Source: an uncultured Lachnospiraceae bacterium (GTDB lineage: Bacteria; Bacillota; Clostridia; Lachnospirales; Lachnospiraceae). Taken from it: a stretch of 63,918 bases of DNA. The stretch is from assembly GCA_905234245.1 (NCBI GenBank), contig CAJOGN010000003.1:1-63918 (forward strand), read 5' to 3'. A program made the position numbers and the translations under genes. The notes below the pieces were generated by a model, which saw only the letters and a list, made by a program, of their open reading frames with translations, had not been told where the DNA came from and ran no database searches. Below are positions 1 to 8,132 of this stretch, piece by piece. Within the stretch, counting starts at the first letter, position 1, and each line of letters begins with the position of its first letter.

Positions 1-99
1 AATAGACGGCACGCCTCTCCCATACAACACTCCAAGCAGTATCGACTTGGCCTGACTTCTACGTGCTTTTCCTTCTGGATTTGTTGTTCCGTCTGGTCT
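1..99. repeat. 99-bp terminal direct repeat (contig circularity overlap)
   Basis: Bases 1-99 are identical to 63820-63918. The repeat lies inside the polymerase reading frame, and joining the ends there restores one open gene. This is what an assembler produces from a circular or circularly permuted molecule. It is unlikely to be a biological terminal repeat, because it sits in the middle of a coding region. Confidence 0.9.
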
Positions 100-1626
100 A
101 AACTCAAGACAATTATCGTATGATGTGTTAAAGGACAGTGCGGCGATTTCTGCATATAAATCTTTCCCTTCTTGATATGCTTTAATCATCTTTGGGTCAC
201 CACACATCTGTGTCATGACCTTTGGTTCTTGCTGTGAGTAGTCACTGGACATCAAAACATAACCAGGACTTGCAACAAACATCTTACGAATATCCTTATT
301 ATGAGAAGGTATATTTTGTAGATTCGGATCAGAAGAACTGAATCGTCCTGTATCTGCTCCATACTGATTAAATGAGCAATGGATTCTACCATCTTTTGGA
401 TTTACACATCCTGGAAGCTTGTCAATATAAGTAGTCACAAGTTTTGACATTTCTCTATAATCCAAAACTGCTTTTGCAATAGGATTATCAATTTTACTCA
501 AAATAGGTTCACCGGTTCCTCTTGGTGACTTCGGATCCGGCGGTTCAATTTTAAGAATATCATATAATAGAATTGCTATCTGTGTAGAACTTCCAATATT
601 AATCGGATTATCTAATTTATGATTTCTGTTAGCTTGTTTATACCGTTCGATATCATCCGCATACATATTACATAAGTCGTAAAACTTCTGCTCCCGTTCT
701 TTAAGGGTTGCATTATACTTTGTAGATAACGATTGTGCATATGCAAAATCAAATGCGACCCCATTATCTTCCATATCACAAACTACAGAAATACAAGGCA
801 TCTCAATATTAAAAAATACCCAAGACACTCCATTCATGCCATTTCGAGCATCGGATGGTTCTGACTCATCATAATATAAATATTTTTTCTGGAATAAATA
901 AAGCTCGTAAGTAATAATAGCATCATGTGCTGCATAAAGATAAAATGAATTTACAGGTATCTTATCTGCTGTAATGCCCTTAAATAATGAATCAAAAGAA
1001 AATGCATCACCTTGTCCATTCAATACATATTTCTTATGAAGTTGTTTAAGACCGTTATTACCAGCACCTTCATTCTCATTCATAAGACGAGCTGCTAAAT
1101 AACAATCCCAATCGCAATAAATTTCCTTTACACCAAGCTGATTACGAATAACACGCATATCAAACTTCGCATTGAACATAATTACAGTAATATGATGATT
1201 CAGCAACTGACGCAACTCTTCACCTACTTCTTTTTCGGTTAACTGATCGTCAACTCTTACCCCAGTCACATAAGAAATATGATTAATAGGAACATAAGCT
1301 GCCGGATGATTCGGAGTATAAATACACAGACCCACAATCTTGTCTACCAACGGATCCAATCCAGTTGTTTCGGTATCAATAGATATGACATCTGTGGTTA
1401 AACACCACTGCATATACATCCGTAGATCTTCTTGGTTACGGATAACGATATAATCATCTTTAAACTGCCCAAGATTTTTCTCAACAGTTGCCTTAATCTG
1501 ATTAATCTGTGCCAAAACACCGCCACCTTTTACAGTGGCAGGTGCTTTGACAGTAGACTTTGACTTTGCCGCTAAAGACTTATCAGATGCCTTATCTATT
1601 CTCTTGGGAATATTAAATAATGGCAT
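1..1626 (-). CDS. polA: DNA polymerase I family (family A), N-terminal part; continues at 63133-63918
   Basis: First 542 codons of a family A DNA polymerase. The gene crosses the contig ends: with the 99-bp overlap removed, the two parts join in frame to 770 aa. A 3'-5' exonuclease domain starts near residue 80 (DTETTGL, residues 84-90, carries the Asp-x-Glu metal ligands). Palm motif A (SSDYSQQEP) is near residue 459 and the O-helix/motif B (RSQAKSILLGVLYG) near residue 522. There is no 5'-3' exonuclease domain, as is usual for phage enzymes. The ATG at 1626 follows GAGAGG closely and lies right after the stop of the small gene at 1628, so it ends the SSB operon. It presumably copies the phage genome. 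The short N-terminal tail (PLFNIPK) is hydrophobic and could contact the phage clamp, which is only inference. Confidence 0.95.
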   Translation of the reverse strand, partial: MPLFNIPKRIDKASDKSLAAKSKSTVKAPATVKGGGVLAQINQIKATVEKNLGQFKDDYIVIRNQEDLRMYMQWCLTTDVISIDTETTGLDPLVDKIVGLCIYTPNHPAAYVPINHISYVTGVRVDDQLTEKEVGEELRQLLNHHITVIMFNAKFDMRVIRNQLGVKEIYCDWDCYLAARLMNENEGAGNNGLKQLHKKYVLNGQGDAFSFDSLFKGITADKIPVNSFYLYAAHDAIITYELYLFQKKYLYYDESEPSDARNGMNGVSWVFFNIEMPCISVVCDMEDNGVAFDFAYAQSLSTKYNATLKEREQKFYDLCNMYADDIERYKQANRNHKLDNPINIGSSTQIAILLYDILKIEPPDPKSPRGTGEPILSKIDNPIAKAVLDYREMSKLVTTYIDKLPGCVNPKDGRIHCSFNQYGADTGRFSSSDPNLQNIPSHNKDIRKMFVASPGYVLMSSDYSQQEPKVMTQMCGDPKMIKAYQEGKDLYAEIAALSFNTSYDNCLEFRPDGTTNPEGKARRSQAKSILLGVLYGRGVPSI

Positions 1627-1627
1627 A

Positions 1628-1897
1628 TCAATCCTCTCTCGAAGAACGAACGATCCAGAGCTCTAACTTATCCTGCTCATCATTGTCTCTAATATACTTT
1701 CTAAGCTGGTTCAGCTCCTCTTTCAACTTCTTATTTTCATCCTCAAGCTTCTGTGCCTTGCTATACTGTTCATACCATCTGCTTGACTGCTCTTCCTTTT
1801 CTCGAACAGCTTCATACTTCTCTTCAATAAGATCTCTGTATTCATCTGTTCCAATAGTAACTGTTCCAATAACACCATACTCTTTCTTCTCGTCCAT
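1628..1897 (-). CDS. small coiled-coil protein
   Basis: Predicted 89 aa, unrecognised. The start is taken at the ATG at 1897 because AAGGAGGAT sits just upstream; a longer reading frame would run into the SSB gene. The N-terminus (MDEKKEYGVIGTVTIGTDEY) looks folded. From about residue 25 the protein is a charged heptad-like helix (EEKYEAVREKEEQSSRWYEQ and onward), typical of a coiled coil. It sits between the SSB and polymerase genes, so a role as a small replication accessory protein is plausible but not shown. Confidence 0.8.
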   Translation of the reverse strand: MDEKKEYGVIGTVTIGTDEYRDLIEEKYEAVREKEEQSSRWYEQYSKAQKLEDENKKLKEELNQLRKYIRDNDEQDKLELWIVRSSRED

Positions 1898-1907
1898 GGT
1901 ATCCTCC

Positions 1908-2591
1908 TTAAAATCTATCTCTACGATTGCTTGTTGCCGGTGTTCTTCTATCTGACCGTCTGGAATCTCTGTGCTCCTCAAACGGAGCATCTTCCCGAGT
2001 AGACGATCTGCGTCTTACAACTTCGTCTCCGTCCTCAGGTGGGAACTGACCCTCCTGAATATAATATTCCATATCATCTGCAGTTTTATCCAGTACAACA
2101 CCTCCCAGGATATTAGGAAGTTCTGGAAGATCCTCAAGTGATGTGTCATCCTGTCCTACTTCATAAATCTCATAAGATGTAGATGTGTCCCCCTTCTTAC
2201 CGTGTCTCTCAATTTCAAACTTATGAGAAACAACACCCGGATATCTAGAACAAATACTGGACATCTTAGCAAAGAACTTCTTACCTCTATCCCAAACCTG
2301 GACCTGCTTATCCTTCTCATTATAAATAGGAACAAATAACTTCGCTGTGGTGAACATACCCTCACGACAGAACGGACAAGTATCCACAGGCTCATTATAA
2401 GATCTGAGACAATTAACGTATCGCTTACGACCATCAATATCTACCTGATGAACAGCATAACCTTCCACATCTTCGATATTATTATACATAAATCGAACAG
2501 TAGCAACGTCCATGTCATCTTTGAGACTAAAATATCCAGTCCCTCCCTGACCTCCATAATTATCAACTTCATTAGCATTAAATCTGGGCAT
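1908..2591 (-). CDS. ssb: single-stranded DNA-binding protein (phage SSB, gp32-like)
   Basis: 227 aa. It has the features of phage SSBs with a zinc site: a basic, aromatic-rich core, a Cys pair (DTCPFC, about residue 70), and a C-terminal third that is disordered and charged (EDGDEVVRRRSSTREDAPFE region). It ends basic (SNRRDRF) rather than with the usual acidic tip. GAGGAGG precedes the ATG. It should coat unwound DNA and contact the polymerase, helicase and recombination proteins. It lies in an operon with the polymerase, downstream of the promoter at 3198-3225. Confidence 0.75.
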   Translation of the reverse strand: MPRFNANEVDNYGGQGGTGYFSLKDDMDVATVRFMYNNIEDVEGYAVHQVDIDGRKRYVNCLRSYNEPVDTCPFCREGMFTTAKLFVPIYNEKDKQVQVWDRGKKFFAKMSSICSRYPGVVSHKFEIERHGKKGDTSTSYEIYEVGQDDTSLEDLPELPNILGGVVLDKTADDMEYYIQEGQFPPEDGDEVVRRRSSTREDAPFEEHRDSRRSDRRTPATSNRRDRF

Positions 2592-2607
2592 TAGTTTTCC
2601 TCCTCAA

Positions 2608-3141
2608 TTAAAAGATTTTCTTAATAGTGTTCTTATCAATTCCCTTGACAACACAGGGAAGATAATAATTATTGATAGCAGTGAAATCCACACCTTCCGG
2701 TAAATATGATTCTTTGGTATACAGAGTAACGGTTCCCTTCTTGAGAACTCTGAACTCCAGAACCGGCTTACCGTTGACCTTAACTGCTGCATAATAAGGA
2801 TTCCACATACGAACAGTGACACCTTCCATGACCTGGAAATAATCTACCAGCTCCTTAACAACTTCGTCTCTAGCTGTGATGACAACCTGCTGCTCTTCGG
2901 ATTCTTCCTTCTCACATTCCGCGATAGAAACGGGCTTCACAACCTCTGCTTCCTCAACCGGCTGCTCTTCTACTACCTGTTCCACAACCTCTTCCTCTAC
3001 TTTCTTGTACCATCTCTTAAAAGTTGAGGTCGTGATATTCTGAGTCTTGCCGTCTTCAAACTCAATAATAACAGTCTTGAACTTTTCGTTCTGCTCAACG
3101 ACCTTAACAACCTTACCGTTTCTTCTGTTCTGATACTTCAT
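2608..3141 (-). CDS. hypothetical acidic-linker protein, first gene of SSB-polymerase operon
   Basis: Predicted 177 aa, not recognised. The N-terminal ~45 residues look like a small beta domain (NGKVVKVVEQNEKFKTVIIE). A Glu/Val-rich linker follows (residues 48-85) and then a second compact domain ending KNTIKKIF. The start is the ATG at 3141, 8 nt after AGGAGG; a TTG two codons upstream is less likely. It is the first gene after the promoter at 3198-3225 and carries the shared leader (ACACTATAAAACAGGAGG). Confidence 0.8.
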   Translation of the reverse strand: MKYQNRRNGKVVKVVEQNEKFKTVIIEFEDGKTQNITTSTFKRWYKKVEEEVVEQVVEEQPVEEAEVVKPVSIAECEKEESEEQQVVITARDEVVKELVDYFQVMEGVTVRMWNPYYAAVKVNGKPVLEFRVLKKGTVTLYTKESYLPEGVDFTAINNYYLPCVVKGIDKNTIKKIF

Positions 3142-3197
3142 TTTCAAATCCTCCTGTTTTATAGTGTTTATAGTGTTTTTAACTTCTTACATTAAAC

Positions 3198-3225
3198 ATT
3201 ATACTACACATTTATCAAAAGTCAA
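3198..3225 (-). promoter_or_regulatory. sigma-A-type phage promoter (family member)
   Basis: On the minus strand: TTGACT, 16-bp spacer, TATAAT, then the conserved start region GTTTAATGTAAG. It reads into 3141-2608, SSB and polymerase. It is one of a family of near-identical promoters (see also 12313, 49569, 55186, 60253). Confidence 0.9.
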
Positions 3226-3233
3226 GTAGGAAT

Positions 3234-3461
3234 TTAAAAAATTTCCGATAAATTTAAAAGTTCTTCTTGAGTACACTCGTTAGCATCTTTACGACCTTCC
3301 GGAAATAAATATTCTGTAATAATCTTCTTATTCTGTAAATTCATTCGAATTTGATCTCTAGCAGCGATACCTCGTTCATCCATATCAGTTGCAAGAATTA
3401 TTTTTCTACAAGGTAATTCTCGTAATTGTTCTACCTCTATGATACCCATCGGGAATATCAT
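3234..3461 (-). pseudogene. displaced C-terminal TOPRIM fragment of DNA primase
   Basis: The predicted sequence from about codon 9 aligns with the C-terminal ~70 residues of the intact primase just upstream: LRELPCRKIILATDMDERG here against IRKLPCRKVILATDKDEAG there, and LSEIF against LGEVF at the end. It lacks the zinc finger and the rest of the TOPRIM domain, so it cannot be a working primase. Its 5' part overlaps the 3' end of the homing endonuclease gene in another frame. I read it as the original primase tail pushed downstream when the endonuclease arrived together with a replacement tail. Whether it is translated is unknown. Confidence 0.8.
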
Positions 3462-4233
3462 CTGTAATTCTTAAACGTATATTGTTAATACCATCAGTCA
3501 CCCACATCCAAATACCTCGTTCACCTTTATTATAAGGTTCTTTTCCTCTCATTGGATTTTGCCAACCATTTGCATATCTTTCTTTTAATAACTGTGACTT
3601 TAATTTTCGTGTTTCTTCTGATTGCTTTGTACCTACTAATTTTTGCCTTATCTTTTCTTTTGTTTCTTCTGTGTGATGACCTGTAAAACCAGAACTTCCT
3701 TTCTTAAACATTCCATCATTTCTGAAATCTGGATGTTTTTGGAAAAATTGTTTTCTTGCATTACTTCTTATTTTATCTCGCTCTAAAGTATGTAAATAAC
3801 CTTCTGTATATCCACTTTCTAAATAATGCTGTAATTCATTCGACTTTACATATTTTTCAATCTCGCCGTTATTTATAACAATACGTCCAGACATAGACAT
3901 TTTCATTTTCTTCCGTCTATGCTCTTTTTCATCATCAGTTAATCCAGAAAACGTATCTCCACCATCGCCGCCTTTAGAAATATTATAGCCAACTGCCAAA
4001 TCATTACTATGATAAATATGAATATAAATCTTCTCATACTTATTTATATCAGAACGAGTTTCACACCACTTTAGTAACTCAGTTTTGAAATTCTCAATTC
4101 CGTACTTTTCAAATGCTCTACGAATTAACTTACCACTACCATGATAATCTCTATCAAACACTTGTGATTTATGCTGACCTATATAAATCTTGCCGTTTAT
4201 TAAATTTGTTGTCTTATAAATATACCCATACAT
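3406..4233 (-). CDS. GIY-YIG homing endonuclease
   Basis: 275 aa. The N-terminus is a classic GIY-YIG nuclease: YGYIYKTTNLINGKIYIGQH, followed by the catalytic Arg region (FDRDYHGSGKLIRRAFEKYG) and a Glu near residue 67 (YEKIYIHIYH). The C-terminal half carries NUMOD-like DNA-binding repeats (SGFTGHHTEETKEKIRQ, then SEETRKLKSQ) and ends with the frequent PDGYHRGR motif. The ATG lies 1 nt after the primase stop codon. Its last codons overlap the displaced primase fragment. It should cut primase alleles lacking the element and so spread. It is a selfish gene with no obvious benefit to the phage. Confidence 0.93.
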   Translation of the reverse strand: MYGYIYKTTNLINGKIYIGQHKSQVFDRDYHGSGKLIRRAFEKYGIENFKTELLKWCETRSDINKYEKIYIHIYHSNDLAVGYNISKGGDGGDTFSGLTDDEKEHRRKKMKMSMSGRIVINNGEIEKYVKSNELQHYLESGYTEGYLHTLERDKIRSNARKQFFQKHPDFRNDGMFKKGSSGFTGHHTEETKEKIRQKLVGTKQSEETRKLKSQLLKERYANGWQNPMRGKEPYNKGERGIWMWVTDGINNIRLRITDDIPDGYHRGRTITRITL

Positions 4234-4234
4234 A

Positions 4235-5233
4235 CTAAAAAACTTCTCCTAACGCATAAAATTCTTCTCTTGTCATATCATTCATATCTTTAGCATGGTC
4301 TGGGTATGTTCTATAATCTAATTCAGTAACAATTTTATTGTTCAACTCCTTTCTTAATCGTATTCTTGCTTTTTTACCGGCTTCATCTTTATCTGTTGCC
4401 AATATAACTTTACGACATGGAAGTTTTCTTATTTGTGCAATAGACAACTCATTACCCAAACCATTTAATGCTACTGCATATTTATTATAGCACCAAATAG
4501 TTAAAGCGTCAAGCATACTTTCACAAATATAAACCTCATCTGGAAACTTCTCTAATCGACTTAATTCATACAATCCATAAAGCGGTTTTTCTACTCCTTT
4601 TGGGTAATTAAAGAATTTAGTTTTGACAGAGCGCCTCGCAACAAATAAACAATTCCCGTTAATATCCCGCACCGGAAATGTGATACAATCAGTATTACTA
4701 TCATAGCCAATATCGAACAAATGAATAACATCATCAGTTAACCCCCTTTTATACATATATGGATGTATATATCTATATTTGTCTAATTCTTGTTCTGTAA
4801 CATATCCTTTATCTCTGTCAAGACCATCACTATCCTGGTTAAACCTAGTGACATGACTAATACCCCTATTCCCAAAATCAAGCACAACATCTTTTCTCTC
4901 CTCTACTTGTACTGTTGCAAAATTTCTAAGTAACCATTGCCAACCAAACTTACCTACAACGTCATCCGTATATCCGAAACAATAAGAAATAACTTCCGGT
5001 AAACTATGAACCTCGCCGCATGCGAAGCAATGAAATATTCCGTCATCCTTTCGTATGCCTGCAGACGGACGTCGTTCCTGACCGCCTCCATGATAGGGGC
5101 ACTGAATTTGTATATGGGATGGTATCTCCTTCATCTTTTGAATATATGGTATATTATTAGCCCTTAGCTGACTAACCAATTCATTAAGTATGTCAGCTAG
5201 ATCAGCATTAAACTGAATGTCTCCTATTTTCAT
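4235..5233 (-). CDS. DNA primase (DnaG-like, zinc finger plus TOPRIM)
   Basis: 332 aa. An N-terminal CHC2-type zinc finger (CPYH near residue 50, CFAC near 72) binds the template. A DnaG-type catalytic core follows, with TOPRIM signatures DEVYICESMLDALTIW (about 233) and VILATDKDEAG (about 273). It makes the RNA primers for lagging-strand synthesis and should work with the DnaB-like helicase encoded two genes upstream. It is shorter than bacterial DnaG and lacks a long C-terminal helicase-interaction domain. Its ATG overlaps the stop of the 43-aa gene (ATGA). Its 3' end appears to have been replaced by a homing event (see 3234-4233). Confidence 0.92.
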   Translation of the reverse strand: MKIGDIQFNADLADILNELVSQLRANNIPYIQKMKEIPSHIQIQCPYHGGGQERRPSAGIRKDDGIFHCFACGEVHSLPEVISYCFGYTDDVVGKFGWQWLLRNFATVQVEERKDVVLDFGNRGISHVTRFNQDSDGLDRDKGYVTEQELDKYRYIHPYMYKRGLTDDVIHLFDIGYDSNTDCITFPVRDINGNCLFVARRSVKTKFFNYPKGVEKPLYGLYELSRLEKFPDEVYICESMLDALTIWCYNKYAVALNGLGNELSIAQIRKLPCRKVILATDKDEAGKKARIRLRKELNNKIVTELDYRTYPDHAKDMNDMTREEFYALGEVF

Positions 5234-5361
5234 ACACGATCACCTGCATCTTCATGCAAACACGCATAATACTCACCGTCTAATCGCGATTGTAGAAATC
5301 GTATTTCTTGACGTTCTACTTCTTCTGCAATACGCTGTATATCCTTATAATCCAACTTCAT
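5230..5361 (-). CDS. small protein between helicase and primase
   Basis: 43 aa (MKLDYKDIQRIAEEVERQEI, then a short charged tail). It overlaps the helicase stop (TAATG) and the primase start (ATGA), so it is translationally coupled on both sides, which supports it being a real gene. Mostly helical; no recognised family. Given its position it may bridge helicase and primase, which is inference. Confidence 0.7.
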   Translation of the reverse strand: MKLDYKDIQRIAEEVERQEIRFLQSRLDGEYYACLHEDAGDRV

Positions 5362-6659
5362 TAAAATACGTCTTCCTTATCTTTATACTGTTTGCGAATT
5401 TCCTTTACTTTCCTTTCAGTGCGCTCTGGTGGCTCAGCATCGTCATAAGATGGTACGAATGTAAAATCACCATAATTTATATCCCATTTATAATTTAACT
5501 TTCCGCCAACTGCTCCGAATCTCTGTTTCTTAACTTCCATCTTAAGAATGCCGTCTTTCGTCTGTCTTATAGATATAACTTTTGAAGCATTCATAGCTAT
5601 ACCGTCTGAGTCACGAATACTTTCTAACTCCGGAGTTCCACTATTATCGTCTTCTGCGACACCACTTCTATTGGCCTGAACCACCACCAAGATAGGTATC
5701 TTCAACTCCATGGAAAGAGCCATCAGATCTTCACTTATATTCGTCAATGTAGTTGTTAAATTATCTCCTCGTTTAAATCGTTCATCTGTTAGATACTTAA
5801 TACCATCAACTGCTATAAGATCTAATCCATATTGCTGAACCCAATTTTTTAACTTCGATACAGTAATCTTCCTATCAAAATCTCCTGGAGTTGCTACTAT
5901 AAATTTGTTCTGTTTTTGACGTAACTCTTCTATGTAGACCTTGTACTCATCATCCTTTATATCGTCCTTTCCCCACATAAGTCCTTTATTAGAGAAATTC
6001 TTGTGTAAAGTATCAAACCTATAACCTATACTATTAGGACCCATCTCCGGACTTATATATCCGACATTGTAACCTATCTGCCATACATGAGTACACATTT
6101 TTTCAAGAACCCAAGATTTACCCTGGTTCGTTCTTGCAAATATAACAAATAATTCCTCACCTCTCTGAATGCCATGAACCAAATCATCTAACTCTTCAAA
6201 TCCACAAGTGAAGAACCACTCTTGCTGATGATTTTTCCGTTCCACGAACTGTTCATATCTATCTTCTGCATCAGCTATAATATTCGTACCACCCAACTTA
6301 TAATTAGGCTGTAAATCCTGCAATGCTCCTACCAAATACTCTGCGGCTGCATTAGAATCACTTTTGAGCAACTCTGCTGCTTTCTGTATGATAGGAACAG
6401 ATTTATAATACAGATATTCTTCACGAATAGTGTCAACCAGATATCTATCACTTTCCGTGACATCCACAAGGTCAATGTCAGGAAACTTTGCCAGGAACGA
6501 TGCTTTATCTGGTACATTTCCATATTCTTTATAATGGTCTACTATAAATTGATATTCTTCCTCGTATCCTATGAAATAATCTTTTGTTATTTGATTATCT
6601 TGGATAATATCAATATTCTGTGTAGATAACACTTTGCTAATAAACTGTAATTGGATCAT
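5361..6659 (-). CDS. replicative DNA helicase (DnaB-like)
   Basis: 432 aa, RecA-fold hexameric helicase. The N-terminal ~130 residues are helical (DnaB N-domain-like). Walker A is FARTNQGKSW (about residue 175), Walker B is LDLIAVDGI (about 275), followed by the DnaB-type glutamine motif region (VVVQANRSG) and the C-terminal loop RQTKDGILKMEVKKQRFG. It unwinds the fork ahead of the polymerase. Its start overlaps the loader gene stop (ATGA), so loader and helicase are made together. Confidence 0.92.
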   Translation of the reverse strand: MIQLQFISKVLSTQNIDIIQDNQITKDYFIGYEEEYQFIVDHYKEYGNVPDKASFLAKFPDIDLVDVTESDRYLVDTIREEYLYYKSVPIIQKAAELLKSDSNAAAEYLVGALQDLQPNYKLGGTNIIADAEDRYEQFVERKNHQQEWFFTCGFEELDDLVHGIQRGEELFVIFARTNQGKSWVLEKMCTHVWQIGYNVGYISPEMGPNSIGYRFDTLHKNFSNKGLMWGKDDIKDDEYKVYIEELRQKQNKFIVATPGDFDRKITVSKLKNWVQQYGLDLIAVDGIKYLTDERFKRGDNLTTTLTNISEDLMALSMELKIPILVVVQANRSGVAEDDNSGTPELESIRDSDGIAMNASKVISIRQTKDGILKMEVKKQRFGAVGGKLNYKWDINYGDFTFVPSYDDAEPPERTERKVKEIRKQYKDKEDVF

Positions 6660-7318
6660 GAGGAGCGTCTGTCCTTTCCATTCAGTATAACCACCTTACT
6701 ATTATTCATTATTCGACTTGCAAGTCGTGTACCTACTGCTTTTTCAAGTCCTTTAAAATCTATTATATTGCCTGTATAAATATTAGATTTCTCTTCTAAT
6801 ATTCGTTGGTCTATTAAAGACAATAATTGTCCATTATCGTATGTAGATAATTGGGTACTTGCTATGTCATCCCAGACAACCAAATCAGTCTGCAAAATCG
6901 TGTCCTTATATAATTGTAACATAGGATCGTTGAAATTTTTAACTTTATTTAAAAAAGTAGGTACATGAACAAATAACCCTCTTATTCGAAAACCATTACC
7001 TGCCCAGACTGCATCGAAATACTTAATCAATATTTTAATTGCCCAACTTGTTTTACCATTTCCTGTCCACCGACTGCCTATATACAAATTTTGACCCCAC
7101 TGAACCTTATTGTAGACTGTATTCTTAAAATCAGCCAATTCACAAAAAGCATCATAATCGCAATCACTCGGATACAGCGATACAAGACATCTTCTTTTCG
7201 TTGGGATGTCGCTACTGTCCAGCAGAAATTTCATCTCAGAATATCTTATGCACACCTGACTGCAGTCATTAGTACATACATCTTTATACAGACAATCAGA
7301 AATAACCTCTTTTTCCAT
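6656..7318 (-). CDS. helicase loader (DnaC/DnaI-like AAA+ ATPase)
   Basis: About 220 aa if it starts at the ATG at 7318, which has a GAGAG sequence at the right distance; an in-frame ATG at 7339 would add 7 residues but has no visible binding site. The Cys-rich N-terminus (CLYKDVCTNDCSQVC) suggests a zinc site as in helicase-loader N-domains. Walker A is GSRWTGNGKTSW, Walker B is LVVWDDI, and an arginine-finger region (VGTRLASRI) follows. It should load the DnaB-like helicase at the origin recognised by the upstream initiator. Confidence 0.87.
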   Translation of the reverse strand: MEKEVISDCLYKDVCTNDCSQVCIRYSEMKFLLDSSDIPTKRRCLVSLYPSDCDYDAFCELADFKNTVYNKVQWGQNLYIGSRWTGNGKTSWAIKILIKYFDAVWAGNGFRIRGLFVHVPTFLNKVKNFNDPMLQLYKDTILQTDLVVWDDIASTQLSTYDNGQLLSLIDQRILEEKSNIYTGNIIDFKGLEKAVGTRLASRIMNNSKVVILNGKDRRSS

Positions 7319-8117
7319 TTCGCTCTCTTTCATCAGCATGTTTCTTAATTTCTTCTAACTCTTCTTGCGTGTATTGTTCCCCGTAAAGACCTTCACCTTC
7401 CATAAACACATTTTGACGAGAACTTACAGAAGATACTGGATAAAACGATAGATAACCTCTGTCAATACTTTGCTGAATAACTGCCATGCGTTCTGAAGCA
7501 TCAAAATCCCTGTTGAGTTTTGCTAACATACCTTTCCACATATTGACGTATAATGGTTTGTCTTTTACTTCCAACCTATATCGAAGATACGTTATCAATA
7601 ATTTTCTCATATTCGAATCTGTTGTAAAATCATCGATCATCGATATACACTTAGCATATAAACTGACCGTTTCTTTACTTTTGTTTTTACCAAATTTGAA
7701 TGTAGGTTGATTCTGTAGTAATTCTTTAGAATTACTTTTATTTTTTATATTAGTTTTATTATTACTTATATTATTAAGTAAAGTTTCTTTACTACCCCCC
7801 AGTAAAGTTTCTTTACTACCCCCATAAAGTTTCTTTACATCCTGTAAATTTACGGCATAAGAATTATGAGTTACACCGTTTATATTCTTAGAGTTCTTGA
7901 TTATAAACTGTTTTGATACCAATCCTTCTAATGCCTTATCTACGGTAGGTAAGGATATATTAAATGTTGTAGATATGTATTTCCTGCTACCGGTGAAATA
8001 ACTTTCTCCGTCTTGTGAGAACCCGTATATAAGAGCAAATATAAGTAACTCATTACCCTTCAATTCTAATTCGTTGCACATCCAACCTTGTACAACCACA
8101 TAATTATCATTCTTCAT
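7296..8117 (-). CDS. replication initiator / DnaD-like protein with N-terminal winged helix
   Basis: 273 aa. The N-terminal ~85 residues are a winged helix of the phage replisome-organiser type (GWMCNELELKGNELLIFALI, then ISTTFNISLPTVDKALEGLV). A low-complexity linker (residues 95-135) contains the repeated GGSKETLL, encoded by DNA iterons. A C-terminal helical domain follows (KLLITYLRYRLEV). This is the usual layout of initiators that carry their origin inside their own gene. It is followed by loader, helicase and primase. A structured RNA leader (8133-8250) lies directly upstream. The ATG follows AGAGGAAATT. Confidence 0.85.
   Translation of the reverse strand: MKNDNYVVVQGWMCNELELKGNELLIFALIYGFSQDGESYFTGSRKYISTTFNISLPTVDKALEGLVSKQFIIKNSKNINGVTHNSYAVNLQDVKKLYGGSKETLLGGSKETLLNNISNNKTNIKNKSNSKELLQNQPTFKFGKNKSKETVSLYAKCISMIDDFTTDSNMRKLLITYLRYRLEVKDKPLYVNMWKGMLAKLNRDFDASERMAVIQQSIDRGYLSFYPVSSVSSRQNVFMEGEGLYGEQYTQEELEEIKKHADERERNGKRGYF
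7700..7776. other. A+T-rich stretch beside the iterons (possible DNA unwinding element)
   Basis: Nearly all A and T over about 75 bp, directly next to the three iterons, inside the linker of the initiator gene. This is the usual arrangement of an origin unwinding region. The function is inferred from position only. Confidence 0.45.
7777..7842. repeat. three iterons inside the initiator gene; candidate replication origin
   Basis: Two nearly perfect tandem copies (7777-7800, 7801-7823) and a third degenerate one (7824-7842). Each holds the inverted repeat GTAAAGTTTCTTTAC, and the first two are followed by a C-run. They encode the repeated GGSKETLL in the initiator linker. Iterons within the initiator gene next to an A+T-rich block are typical of phage origins (lambda O and many Firmicutes phages). 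Confidence 0.7.
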
Positions 8118-8132
8118 AATTTCCTCTTATAA

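Noticed and set aside
1-99. Biological terminal repeats (DTR) of a linear virion genome
   Set aside because: Length of exactly 99 bp and location inside polA point to assembler overlap.
5217-5498. Plus-strand open frames across the genome (for example 5217-5498, 26218-26604, 33729-34508)
   Set aside because: They lie opposite strong minus-strand genes, have no ribosome binding sites and show low-complexity or Cys/Ser-rich shadow composition.
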